From: CAZCBX01 sp964497185
Lineage (GTDB): Bacteria > Bdellovibrionota_G > JALEGL01 > JAGRMV01
Direction of reading: 5' to 3'
NCBI GenBank assembly: GCA_964497185.1
Contig: CAZCBX010000003.1
Location: 134,585-198,584 of the forward strand
Length of the DNA stretch: 64,000 nt
Under the pieces are notes generated by a model. It worked only from the letters and a program-made list of their open reading frames with translations, was not told the origin of the DNA and did not search any database. This document shows, piece by piece, positions 40,955 through 48,019 of the stretch; positions within the stretch are counted from its first letter, which is position 1; the number at the start of each line of letters is the position of its first letter. The position numbers were made by a program, and so were the translations under genes.

Positions 40955-41317
40955 TCAATCCCCTGAAATAGATAAATAATCTAGATCGAGGAGATCACTG
41001 TATATATATTCGGCTGCAGAAAGCGCTTCTACCGTAGTGACTTCGCTAGTTATTTCTTTATACCTTCCATCAATTTTCACCAAACTCATCCATCTTTTCT
41101 CCCAATAATCCCAATCATTCCCATCAAATGAGTTTTGATCAAAGTGCCGTATGAAGTAAAAATGCAAATGTATTTCTTCACCTGCCCATTCTGGACTTGC
41201 AGCCACTCGAATTTCTCTAAGGCTTCTTAAAGCGTCTCCTTCAGGACTATGTTTTTTATGTTTTTCTTTTATTCTCTTAGATATTAGATAAAGGATTCGC
41301 AAGAATATTAAAGTCAT
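40955..41317 (-). CDS. Island protein, probable C-terminal part of a frameshifted gene
   Basis: 120 aa in the frame overlapping the preceding gene by 41 bp. Its own N-terminus (MTLIFLRILYLI) is an unlikely start, while SKRIKEKHKKHSPEGDALRSLREIRVAASPEW reads as a natural continuation of the upstream protein's KFSRHAFPDDFNILANPL. The frame is +1 relative to the upstream one, and the upstream frame ends at ATC TAA G. Most likely one gene broken by a single-base change or read by +1 frameshifting; a separate coupled gene is less likely. Function unknown. Confidence 0.5.
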   Translation of the reverse strand: MTLIFLRILYLISKRIKEKHKKHSPEGDALRSLREIRVAASPEWAGEEIHLHFYFIRHFDQNSFDGNDWDYWEKRWMSLVKIDGRYKEITSEVTTVEALSAAEYIYSDLLDLDYLSISGD

Positions 41318-41786
41318 CTGGAAAAGCGTGCCTAGAAAACTTTCTAGATAATGCTTCCGCGAAGTTTTTACTATCAGTGTCAGATAAACAGCCTTTAATT
41401 TTTTTTACTTTTGAAAGATAAGTTTTTTCAATTGTCATTATACGGTCAAGGTCTGCTACTAGGCTGTCACTTTTCAAGTTTGGAATGGCTGCAAAATTAG
41501 GTCGCTCAAATTTTTCTATCGATGCTAAAATAGCTTTATCTACAGCAATTATAGGACAAACTTGAATGTAAGGTCTTAGGCTAGCTTCTCGAGTAAGGTC
41601 ACAGGTCTGAGTTACTATACAGAAACCTAAAACCTCGTCCGTACTTTCAGATTCATTGTTATCAAAAATAACCTGGCCTTCTGTACTAACTTTGTAAAAC
41701 TTCTCTGCATCCTCAATGAAACAATCACCCTGTTGCCAAAAATCCTTGTCTATATCTTTAGCTCCCATTGGCTCATTTTTTTTCAT
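41277..41786 (-). CDS. Island protein with QGD and QTCD motifs, unknown function
   Basis: 169 aa, cytoplasmic, not recognised. Seen: DFWQQGDCFIED near residue 16, a central GFCIVTQTCDLTREASLRPYIQVCPI (conserved-looking Gln-Thr-Cys-Asp), and KFSRHAFPDDFN near the end. The layout 'QGD ... vlsQTCDl ... FPDDF' looks like a conserved domain family, but no name can be given. Starts 14 bp inside the HTH gene, so it is co-translated with it. Probably continues in the frame ending at 40955 (see that entry). Confidence 0.65.
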   Translation of the reverse strand: MKKNEPMGAKDIDKDFWQQGDCFIEDAEKFYKVSTEGQVIFDNNESESTDEVLGFCIVTQTCDLTREASLRPYIQVCPIIAVDKAILASIEKFERPNFAAIPNLKSDSLVADLDRIMTIEKTYLSKVKKIKGCLSDTDSKNFAEALSRKFSRHAFPDDFNILANPLSNI

Positions 41787-42438
41787 TACAGACTCGTGCC
41801 TGTAATATTTTTTTTATTTTTTCAATACTTTTTTTATTTTTACTTTTTTGTAAAGTATCAAAATTAGCACCTACAAAATCTTGAGGAGATCTTGGCATTC
41901 GCCTGGCCAATTCTCTAGCTGAAATTTTTAGTCTTACCCTTGACCTAGAAAATTGCCTTTTTATTTTATCAAATTCATCAAATTGATCTTTTTCTAATAA
42001 CTCAATAGGCAAAACCCCTTTTATTGGAGTCAATAAAATTTTTCGATTCTCAGATACGTTTTCTATATCAAACGAATCTAAAGACATTAGCACTTTCGAC
42101 AATTTTATCTGATTAGAAGTGTTAACTTTTTTTCCATTTTTCCAATCATGTAGTGCGCGGCGGGATACATTAAATATTTTAGCTAACATTTCCCAAGTGA
42201 GTCCTGATTTTCTTTTTAACTCTTCAATGTCGTTTTGGGGCTTACCCTTTTCCAACACTTTTAATATATCTATCGGCGCTGATGTGCCTTCAAATTCGGG
42301 CTCAAAATCAATTCTACTAGAAACTCTAGTAGGGTTAACTATCGTATCAAGTATTGAGTGCTTAATTTCACACTTTGGTTGAGATGGGAAAAAAGGGGTA
42401 TTAGTTGAATCTACATTAAAATCTATCAAATTAAGCAT
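41773..42438 (-). CDS. Island HTH protein
   Basis: 221 aa. Seen: a 60-residue N-terminal region, a helix-turn-helix at about residues 71-120 (IEELKRKSGLTWEMLAKIFN, VSRRALHDWKNGKKVN) of the Xre-like kind, and a charged C-terminal half rich in Arg and Lys (RQFSRSRVRLKISARELARR). The ATG at 42438 overlaps the stop of the preceding gene by 8 bp and follows GGGGGGCAG; longer starts are possible. It is the natural candidate to repress the operon through the tandem repeats at 43238-43267. Confidence 0.7.
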   Translation of the reverse strand: MLNLIDFNVDSTNTPFFPSQPKCEIKHSILDTIVNPTRVSSRIDFEPEFEGTSAPIDILKVLEKGKPQNDIEELKRKSGLTWEMLAKIFNVSRRALHDWKNGKKVNTSNQIKLSKVLMSLDSFDIENVSENRKILLTPIKGVLPIELLEKDQFDEFDKIKRQFSRSRVRLKISARELARRMPRSPQDFVGANFDTLQKSKNKKSIEKIKKILQARVCNEKK

Positions 42439-43228
42439 TAATCTGCCCCCCATACTTTGTGATAAATTCTTTTTTGATAGACCAACGGAAAAAATTATAT
42501 GCATACTCTGATAGTTTTTTAGTCTGTTTTAATATTTCACCAGAATCAAAACTTTGGCCTTTTTCCGAAAATGCATCTAAATCAAAAATCCAACTCTTTT
42601 TATTTATAGGCTCAAGGGAATTGGGATCATACGTTTGATTTTTAGCAAGAACACCCCATCTAGCATTGAGATTAACTTTTTTACTAATTGAGAAAACTGT
42701 TTGCCGCAAAGAACTAGAAATTTGTTCTTTTAATCCAGATTCATATATCCCTAATATTTCACTGCGAAAAAGATTAGATACATTATCAAATGAGTCGCCC
42801 GTGATTTGATTTATGTACCTAACCCCTATTCTAGTACACATATCAATATCTATATTCTCCTCAAGGCAAGCTAGTATTTTTTCAAACCTTTCTAAAAAAT
42901 CAGTTCTGGAACTATATTCAAGAGTTTCAATTGCGATAAACTCTGGGGCTAGTACTATTCTCCATTTTTTACTTTCATCAACAAAATTCCATAAGGTCTC
43001 CTCCCTTTTATCTTCTGGCTTAAAGATATTTACAGAAATACCTTTTTGAGATGACAAGATCGGGTAATCATTTCTTAAAGAGTCATGAAAACTAGCAATA
43101 TACTGTCTATCCTCAACTAATAAAATAGTAGGGAATCTCACTTGAGCAATAACTCTTTTGAGAGGTGCCTTTGGGAGGTCTATTTCTTTATATTTTTGGA
43201 GCTCAAAAGGGTTGTCTGCGCTTTTCAT
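42431..43228 (-). CDS. TIGR04255-like protein
   Basis: 265 aa, cytoplasmic. Seen: N-terminal PLKRVIAQVRFPTILLV, a middle DMCTRIGVRYINQI, and a C-terminal WIFDLDAFSEKGQSFDSGEI with ...SEYAYNFFRWSIKKEF. These match the layout of the sporadically distributed TIGR04255 family (conserved start 'PL..v...irFp', a Tyr-Ile-Asn-Gln stretch, and a Trp-Asp-Phe C-terminal region). Function of the family is not established. First gene of the island operon, with AGGA before the ATG at 43228. Confidence 0.7.
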   Translation of the reverse strand: MKSADNPFELQKYKEIDLPKAPLKRVIAQVRFPTILLVEDRQYIASFHDSLRNDYPILSSQKGISVNIFKPEDKREETLWNFVDESKKWRIVLAPEFIAIETLEYSSRTDFLERFEKILACLEENIDIDMCTRIGVRYINQITGDSFDNVSNLFRSEILGIYESGLKEQISSSLRQTVFSISKKVNLNARWGVLAKNQTYDPNSLEPINKKSWIFDLDAFSEKGQSFDSGEILKQTKKLSEYAYNFFRWSIKKEFITKYGGQINA

Positions 43229-43237
43229 TTTTTATCC

Positions 43238-43289
43238 TGTATTTAGTTGTATTTATTTGTATTTTAACACTTTTTTAGAAAATTGTGAA
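43238..43289 (-). promoter_or_regulatory. Island operon promoter with three tandem 10-bp repeats
   Basis: On the plus strand TGTATTTAGT, TGTATTTATT and TGTATTTTAA follow each other exactly at 43238-43267, one helical turn apart. On the minus strand a -35 TTCACA (43289-43284) and -10 TAAAAT (43266-43261) are 17 bp apart, so the third repeat covers the -10 and the others cover the start site. This is the arrangement expected of an autorepressor operator. Confidence 0.6.
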
Positions 43290-43489
43290 GTAGAGTGTGA
43301 AGTTATTTCGCACTCATTTGTAACCACTTTGTTACCAGAATCGCTAAAAACCCTCATTTCCGTTTTTCTTTTGGTTTCAGATAGTTAAAGGGACTTTCTT
43401 GTTCTTAGCTGCTGCTATATGTCGTTTGCGCTGATCTGAGTATTCATCTGCACCTTCCAATAACTCTCGGTATTTCTCACTAAAGGGGA

Positions 43490-43534
43490 TTCCAAAACCA
43501 GCGGTCGCAGGTTCGAATCCTGTCTCGCCTGCCA
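43490..43534 (+). repeat. attR: duplicated 3' part of tRNA-Trp
   Basis: 45 bp matching 40697-40741 at 44 positions, ending in the same GCCTGCCA. It lacks the 5' half of the tRNA and cannot encode one. Marks the distal end of the island; chromosomal sequence resumes with the metallophosphoesterase gene. The interval 43290-43489 holds no convincing gene; a short minus-strand frame (from the repeat to about 43382) may be a remnant. Confidence 0.9.
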
Positions 43535-43646
43535 AACTATGGTCCGAAGGTCCTTTTTTTCACTCGACGCACCTAGCTGGCTTTGGAAACTGAGAGGTTT
43601 TTTTGTCGGTCGTTTATGCTTTAGGATAGGCGCGTTGGTTAAGTTG

Positions 43647-44579
43647 TTATTGCAATTTAATGATGGTGACTTCGGGTCGGCAATGAATGCGGATGGGGAT
43701 CGTGCTGAATCCGATGCCACGGTTGACATACAATTTGGGTTTGGAAGCGTCCTGTGGAATCCATCCATCGCCTTTCACGTCATCGGGGGTGTGCGGCACA
43801 AGCGACATCCATGTGGCATTTGGAAAACCTGGTATTCGCACTTGACCTCCATGTGTATGACCCGCAATGGCAAAGGGAATTTGTTGTCGGGTGGTGTTGC
43901 TCAGAGAATTGGCATTGTGCATAAACGCAAGGCGTGGTTGTTTGGCGTCTAAGCTTTTGAGAGGGGTTTGCACATCATCATAATTGGGATAATGAGGCGC
44001 CACCCCGATGAGGGCCAAATTGCTTTTTTGGTAAGTCAATTGAACCACTTGATTGTGTAAAACCTGGACTCCGATTTGCCTTAGGTGATCGGTGAGAACC
44101 ACTGCTGTTTCTTCCACCAATTTGGCACTAACATGGTGCATGGAATAATCATGATTGCCCAGAACGGCAAACACTTGAATGCCATGGTCTGTCAATGGCT
44201 TTAATGTTGAGACCACCCGTTCTACAAGCAACTTTGTGTGATGTCGATCTTCTTCATCCCAATCTTGCTGCGCTTCGGAGGCGTCATCGTCAGTTGGATG
44301 ATAAATAAAATCTCCTCCGATTAAAACCGCCAGCGGTTGACGTTTAACCAGCTCTTTCACAATTTTATCGAGAACATCGTCATTGCCAAGCCAAATGCCT
44401 ACTTGCATATCTGCAATAAAAGCGATTTGTTGACCACGCCAAGACGCGGGTAGGTGCGGAATATTTGCATCGATGTGGGTCCACTCGACCCTACGGGGTT
44501 CGATGCGGTTGCCCCATACGATCAAAGTCATCAGGAGAATGATGGTCCCCAGTGCTACTTTTTTACACCAGGCAGGCAT
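43647..44579 (-). CDS. Membrane-anchored metallophosphoesterase (YaeI-like)
   Basis: 310 aa. Seen: N-terminal membrane anchor (about residues 7-22), then calcineurin-like metal motifs: FIADMQVG (with D-x-Q in place of the usual D-x-H), LIGGDFIYH, VLGNHDYSMHH and IAGHTHGGQVRIP. Related enzymes cleave phosphodiesters, including UDP-diacylglucosamine-type lipids. Asp-Met-Gln at the first motif is a small deviation shared by some YaeI-type proteins. First gene beyond the island; pairs with the DUF421 gene 4 bp upstream on the same strand. Confidence 0.87.
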   Translation of the reverse strand: MPAWCKKVALGTIILLMTLIVWGNRIEPRRVEWTHIDANIPHLPASWRGQQIAFIADMQVGIWLGNDDVLDKIVKELVKRQPLAVLIGGDFIYHPTDDDASEAQQDWDEEDRHHTKLLVERVVSTLKPLTDHGIQVFAVLGNHDYSMHHVSAKLVEETAVVLTDHLRQIGVQVLHNQVVQLTYQKSNLALIGVAPHYPNYDDVQTPLKSLDAKQPRLAFMHNANSLSNTTRQQIPFAIAGHTHGGQVRIPGFPNATWMSLVPHTPDDVKGDGWIPQDASKPKLYVNRGIGFSTIPIRIHCRPEVTIIKLQ

Positions 44580-44583
44580 GTTG

Positions 44584-45096
44584 TTAGCTGCGCACCCCTT
44601 TTAGCATGGTTGTGTCGAAATTGTCTTTGGGACCGTGTAGAACAGATACGTCACCTGTGGTTTCAATGATGATGGCGCGGACTTGGGAGGGTTCTAATAC
44701 GTTGGCTTCGCGCATTTTGGCGTATAAGTCGCTTTCGGTGAGGTTGGCTTTTTTTAAGTTGTCTTTGAGCATTTGACCATCGCGGTAAACCAATAGGGGT
44801 TGGTTGTCTAGTTTGGAGCCAGCAGGCAACAGGCGGAGAAAAGAGAGTATTTTTTTCCATAACAGCAAACTGCCAATGGCCAGGGCGCCTTGGGACAAAC
44901 TGGGCGATGGATTGATTGCGGTGGTGGCCAAAATGGAGCCAATGGCTACGGTGACGGCAAAGTCATGACTGGTGATTTTGGAAAAACTTCGCAGCCCATG
45001 GATGCGCACACAAACAATCAGAATAATGTACAGCGCGAGACTGGTCAGCACCACACCCAAAAGCTCGCTGGGCGTGATATGAAACCATTTTAACAT
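44584..45096 (-). CDS. DUF421 (YetF-like) membrane protein
   Basis: 170 aa. Seen: three N-terminal membrane helices, with VRIHGLRSFSKITSHDFAVTVAIGSILATT, the characteristic DUF421 'r..GkRslaqls.fdlvv.i.iGs' stretch, then a cytoplasmic alpha/beta domain with LLVYRDGQMLKDNLKKANLTESDLYAKMRE. Family function is unclear; some members affect spore or envelope properties. Probably co-transcribed with the metallophosphoesterase. Confidence 0.88.
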   Translation of the reverse strand: MLKWFHITPSELLGVVLTSLALYIILIVCVRIHGLRSFSKITSHDFAVTVAIGSILATTAINPSPSLSQGALAIGSLLLWKKILSFLRLLPAGSKLDNQPLLVYRDGQMLKDNLKKANLTESDLYAKMREANVLEPSQVRAIIIETTGDVSVLHGPKDNFDTTMLKGVRS

Positions 45097-45160
45097 GGGA
45101 TCATCGCAATCGGTAAGTTTGCGGGCTGATGCGAAAATAACATTCCACTTGATGCATCCA

Positions 45161-45475
45161 TCATCGGTCGTTGAGTTTGCCCAACAAACTATCCAAATGG
45201 CTCACTAGCTTATCGAGGGCGCCACTGACGGCGGCTTCAACCGAATCTGATTCACAGGTGACCGCGGTGGGCTTTAAACCAGATAGTCGGGCTTCGATGG
45301 CGCAATGCTTGTCGTCACTGCCGTGTTTGTCGGCATTGACATCTTTGATGTTGACGTTGACTCGGGTCACCATTTCTCCGTAATGTTCCACACTGTCGAG
45401 GACCATTTGCTTAAAATGCTGCTCCAATGATTCTCCACCGTGAATGTGATGACCTGCGTTGATATTGATAACCAT
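45161..45475 (-). CDS. HPF/RaiA-type ribosome-associated protein
   Basis: 104 aa, cytoplasmic. Seen: MVININAGHHIHGGESLEQHFKQMVLDSVEHYGEMVTRVNVNIKDVN followed by CAIEARLSGLKPTAVTCES and VEAAVSGALDKLVSHLDSLLGK, the beta-alpha-beta3-alpha outline of the S30EA/HPF family that binds the 30S decoding centre in resting cells. It lacks the long C-terminal dimerisation domain of the long HPF. ATG at 45475 has AGGAG eight bases upstream, whereas a GTG at 45484 would be too close. Confidence 0.75.
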   Translation of the reverse strand: MVININAGHHIHGGESLEQHFKQMVLDSVEHYGEMVTRVNVNIKDVNADKHGSDDKHCAIEARLSGLKPTAVTCESDSVEAAVSGALDKLVSHLDSLLGKLNDR

Positions 45476-45579
45476 GTTTGGCACTCCTTTTCTTGATATG
45501 GATTATATCTACCAGGACATAACCGACTTTGCGCATGACTTTGGTTAGTATTGGCCTGTGCTTTGGCGCAGTGTTTGTT

Positions 45580-46500
45580 TTACGGCTTTTGCGCTTGATC
45601 TGGTTTTAAAGTGGGGTCCAGATATTCGATGTTGGTCTCTTCCAACATTTGCGCCAACAGCTCATGTTTGATTTTTTCTTCAAGCTGGGTGCGTATGATG
45701 GGCAACACATCTTCAAAGGCTTGCACCGTAGGCGCCTGCACCAATTGAATGATGTGCACGCCTTCGTCCGTAACAATGGGCTGTGAAATTTCTCCTTCTT
45801 TCATGTCAAACGCTTGCGCCACCAAAGGGCCCCATTTTAAGTAACGGATGCGCTCATCAAGCATGTTGACCGTGCCAATTCGACCTTCGTCTGCACGCGC
45901 AATCAAATTGTCGGTTTCTTGGCTGGCCACCTCCGAAAAATTTTCAGCAGTTAATCGTTGTCGTGTGGCCTGCGCCTTGGCCAGTGCTTTTTCCTTCTTT
46001 TCAATGTCTGTGGGTGCTTGGATGTTTTTATACATGTACACAATGTCTTTAAGCTCCACTTGTTTGTAGTAGCGGTCTTTGTCGGCCTCATATTGTGCTT
46101 TGGCTTGCTCATCGATTTCTTGCAGCAAATAAGTTCCCGCTTGATAATTGCGACCCTGCACCCACAGGTTTTTTTGCAAGCGCTCGTTGTTTTCAATCAA
46201 GTTTTGCTCCCGTGCTTTTTGCAAAAACAACTCTTGTTCAATCAAACTCTGCGCAACTTCTTTTTTACGAATCGGTGAAGCCCAATCTTCTTGAAACCCT
46301 GGCATGACTTCTGACATTAGCTTGATTTGACCTTCGTAGATCACGCGATCGCCAATTTTGAGCACGGGCTTGCCTGCATTTATTTGCTTTTCAATTTTTG
46401 GGGTGGTCAATACCATGGTATCTTGGGGCGAGGACTGACAGCTCATGACCATCCACACCAACATCCACACTCCTAATTTGCTTGCATCCATTTTTTTCAT
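45580..46500 (-). CDS. PpiC-type peptidyl-prolyl isomerase lipoprotein
   Basis: 306 aa periplasmic foldase. Seen: lipoprotein signal with VMSC (Cys21), a SurA/PrsA-like N-terminal region (KPVLKIGDRVIYEGQIKLM, KEVAQSLIEQELFLQKA), a rotamase domain at about 138-255 (VELKDIVYMY, DEGRIGTVNM, FDMKEGEISQPIVTDEGVHIIQLV) and a helical end. Likely helps fold outer-membrane or secreted proteins, perhaps those of the adjacent locus. Longer in-frame starts up to 46701 overlap the opposite gene and are rejected. Confidence 0.85.
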   Translation of the reverse strand: MKKMDASKLGVWMLVWMVMSCQSSPQDTMVLTTPKIEKQINAGKPVLKIGDRVIYEGQIKLMSEVMPGFQEDWASPIRKKEVAQSLIEQELFLQKAREQNLIENNERLQKNLWVQGRNYQAGTYLLQEIDEQAKAQYEADKDRYYKQVELKDIVYMYKNIQAPTDIEKKEKALAKAQATRQRLTAENFSEVASQETDNLIARADEGRIGTVNMLDERIRYLKWGPLVAQAFDMKEGEISQPIVTDEGVHIIQLVQAPTVQAFEDVLPIIRTQLEEKIKHELLAQMLEETNIEYLDPTLKPDQAQKP

Positions 46501-47182
46501 GGTTTTTTCCCTTGGCTTGATTTCATGCAGCAGCTTATCAACATCGTTGCAGAACATCAAAGATGTGGAGCAAATATTCCCCCCGCCCGCGCCGCGAAAA
46601 GCCTCTACCGCCTCACGCAAGCCAGCCATGCAAGACATTAGCAAACCCATTCCACTGGACGTGTACCTGCAACAAAGCACCACTCGCACCACAACGTACA
46701 ATCAGTGGTACCCACGAATCAAACAGTGGTCTTTGCAATACATCCGCTTGGCCAAAGACCAAATTGCCATGCGCAATTTTGAGTTAAGTCAGCAGCTCTC
46801 CAAGCAAGGCAAAATTTGGGCGCAGCGTGCAGAAATGATTGAGCAGCACACCAACGCTCATGCCCAAGCCAGGGTTGCGCAGTGGATTGTCGACGATCCG
46901 CTGCCCGATTTGCCCAAACCTTTTGCTTATTTTAAAGCCCTCAAAGCCTTTGAGGATCTACAGCAAACGCATAAACGCTTGGCTGCTTTTAATCAGCCCA
47001 TCTGTTTGATCGAAAAAAATGTGCCCATTGTTCAGGCCAGGGCCCATTTTGAATTGGCGCTGGGCTTGTACCAACAAAAACAATACGATCAAGCTTATCA
47101 ACAAAATCAATTGGCCCTTGCCCCCATTTTAGTCGTCGACATGACCAAACCCTTGTGCGACAATAAAACTTCAATTGAGTAA
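46445..47182 (+). CDS. Lipoprotein with helical repeats, unknown function
   Basis: 245 aa. Seen: signal segment with lipobox GLISC (Cys28), a Pro-rich linker, then Gln-rich helices (SLQYIRLAKDQIAMRNFELSQQ and ARAHFELALGLYQQKQYDQAYQQ) that look TPR-like. The start at 46445 overlaps the divergent PpiC gene by 56 bp; the next in-frame ATG (46499) leaves only a 9-residue signal. Lies 57 bp before the chaperone gene and is probably the first gene of that locus. Confidence 0.6.
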   Translation: MTIHTNIHTPNLLASIFFMVFSLGLISCSSLSTSLQNIKDVEQIFPPPAPRKASTASRKPAMQDISKPIPLDVYLQQSTTRTTTYNQWYPRIKQWSLQYIRLAKDQIAMRNFELSQQLSKQGKIWAQRAEMIEQHTNAHAQARVAQWIVDDPLPDLPKPFAYFKALKAFEDLQQTHKRLAAFNQPICLIEKNVPIVQARAHFELALGLYQQKQYDQAYQQNQLALAPILVVDMTKPLCDNKTSIE

Positions 47183-47239
47183 ACCGTGTCTATATTTTTT
47201 GGACAGCATAGACACATCACATCAAAAAAAGGAATTGCG

Positions 47240-48019
47240 ATGAAAAACCTTTTATGGCTGTTGATCGCCTCGTGTCCGTGGGTGGCATGGGGGCAAGTTT
47301 CCATTTCTTTAACGCCGTCGGAAAGCTTTTTAACCGGAGATGCAGGCACCACAGTGGCGCAAGAATTTACAGTGGTCAACGACGGCAGTACGGCTTACAA
47401 ATTGGGCTGTCTGTTCCATGATGTATGGTTTAAAGGCCAAGAAACCGTCTCCGGCGAGCTGGGCACCCATACTCAGCGGCAAGCAGGCTACAACATGCAA
47501 TGCACGCCCAATCAAGTGCTGGTTCCTCCCAAACATGTACAAAAAATTAGGGTGGTGGGCTTGATCCCCAAAGATCAAAAAGGAGAGCATTACACCCGCT
47601 TTTACGCACAAATTTTGCCCACCCACACCGATCGCAAAAGCGCATCGATGATGAGTTTTTCTGGCAAAGTGGGCGCCATGCTCACGCTTACAGCCGCCGG
47701 CACCGAAGTGCTAAAATCAGAAGTAACCCAGCCCAAGCTCAATGTTTCCAAAAATTTTCAAAGCCTGACGTTTCGTTTAAAAAACACGGGCAACGTTCAC
47801 CTGGCCGGCAAAGGCTCCATTATTCTTTTGGATGACAAAGACCAAATGCAAGAAAAGTTGGACGTCACGGTACCCTTTCTTTTTCCAGGACAGGAAAAAG
47901 AAATCACGGTGAATTTACTCGATATGCTTGAGCCTGGTACTTACAAAGCACTCATGGCGGTCTCCACCACCACCAAGAAAAACTTTGCCCAAGAATTTAC
48001 CTTTGCTTACAAACCGTAA
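47240..48019 (+). CDS. Periplasmic PapD-like chaperone
   Basis: 259 aa. Seen: signal peptide ending VAWG-Q (residue 18), then two Ig-like domains: SISLTPSESFLTGD...QEFTVVNDGSTAYKLGCLF, CTPNQVLVPPKHVQKIRVVGLIP, HYTRFYAQILP, and a second domain with TFRLKNTGNVHLAGKGSIIL. The strand pattern fits the fimbrial chaperone (PapD) superfamily, including the basic/proline 'P..vqkiRvv' edge strand. Next to a large outer-membrane protein and near secreted subunits, it should cap subunits on their way out. ATG 47240 is the signal start; 47186 is unlikely. Confidence 0.7.
   Translation: MKNLLWLLIASCPWVAWGQVSISLTPSESFLTGDAGTTVAQEFTVVNDGSTAYKLGCLFHDVWFKGQETVSGELGTHTQRQAGYNMQCTPNQVLVPPKHVQKIRVVGLIPKDQKGEHYTRFYAQILPTHTDRKSASMMSFSGKVGAMLTLTAAGTEVLKSEVTQPKLNVSKNFQSLTFRLKNTGNVHLAGKGSIILLDDKDQMQEKLDVTVPFLFPGQEKEITVNLLDMLEPGTYKALMAVSTTTKKNFAQEFTFAYKP

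Larger units (their letters stand above)
40742..43489. mobile_element. 2.75-kb genomic island in tRNA-Trp, no integrase
   Basis: Stretch between the two tRNA-Trp repeats. It is far more A+T-rich than its surroundings (roughly one third G+C by eye against about half outside) and carries one minus-strand operon of four frames: TIGR04255-like protein, HTH protein, and an unknown protein in two overlapping frames. No recombinase, relaxase or phage gene is seen. The left 210 bases (40742-40954) hold no gene but several CTCACA-type short repeats (40845-40920). The right 260 bases hold the operon promoter and an inverted repeat (43293-43315). Probably a satellite or cargo element mobilised by a recombinase elsewhere. 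Confidence 0.85.

Noticed and set aside
43238..43267. Tandem repeats read as a CRISPR array
   Set aside because: Units are only 10 bp with no spacers and no cas gene nearby; an operator is the better reading.
43415..43768. Minus-strand 117-codon frame spanning the tRNA-Trp remnant (peptide with ARQDSNLRP)
   Set aside because: This peptide is the well-known mistranslation of a tRNA antisense strand; the frame merely reads through attR and antisense to the metallophosphoesterase gene.
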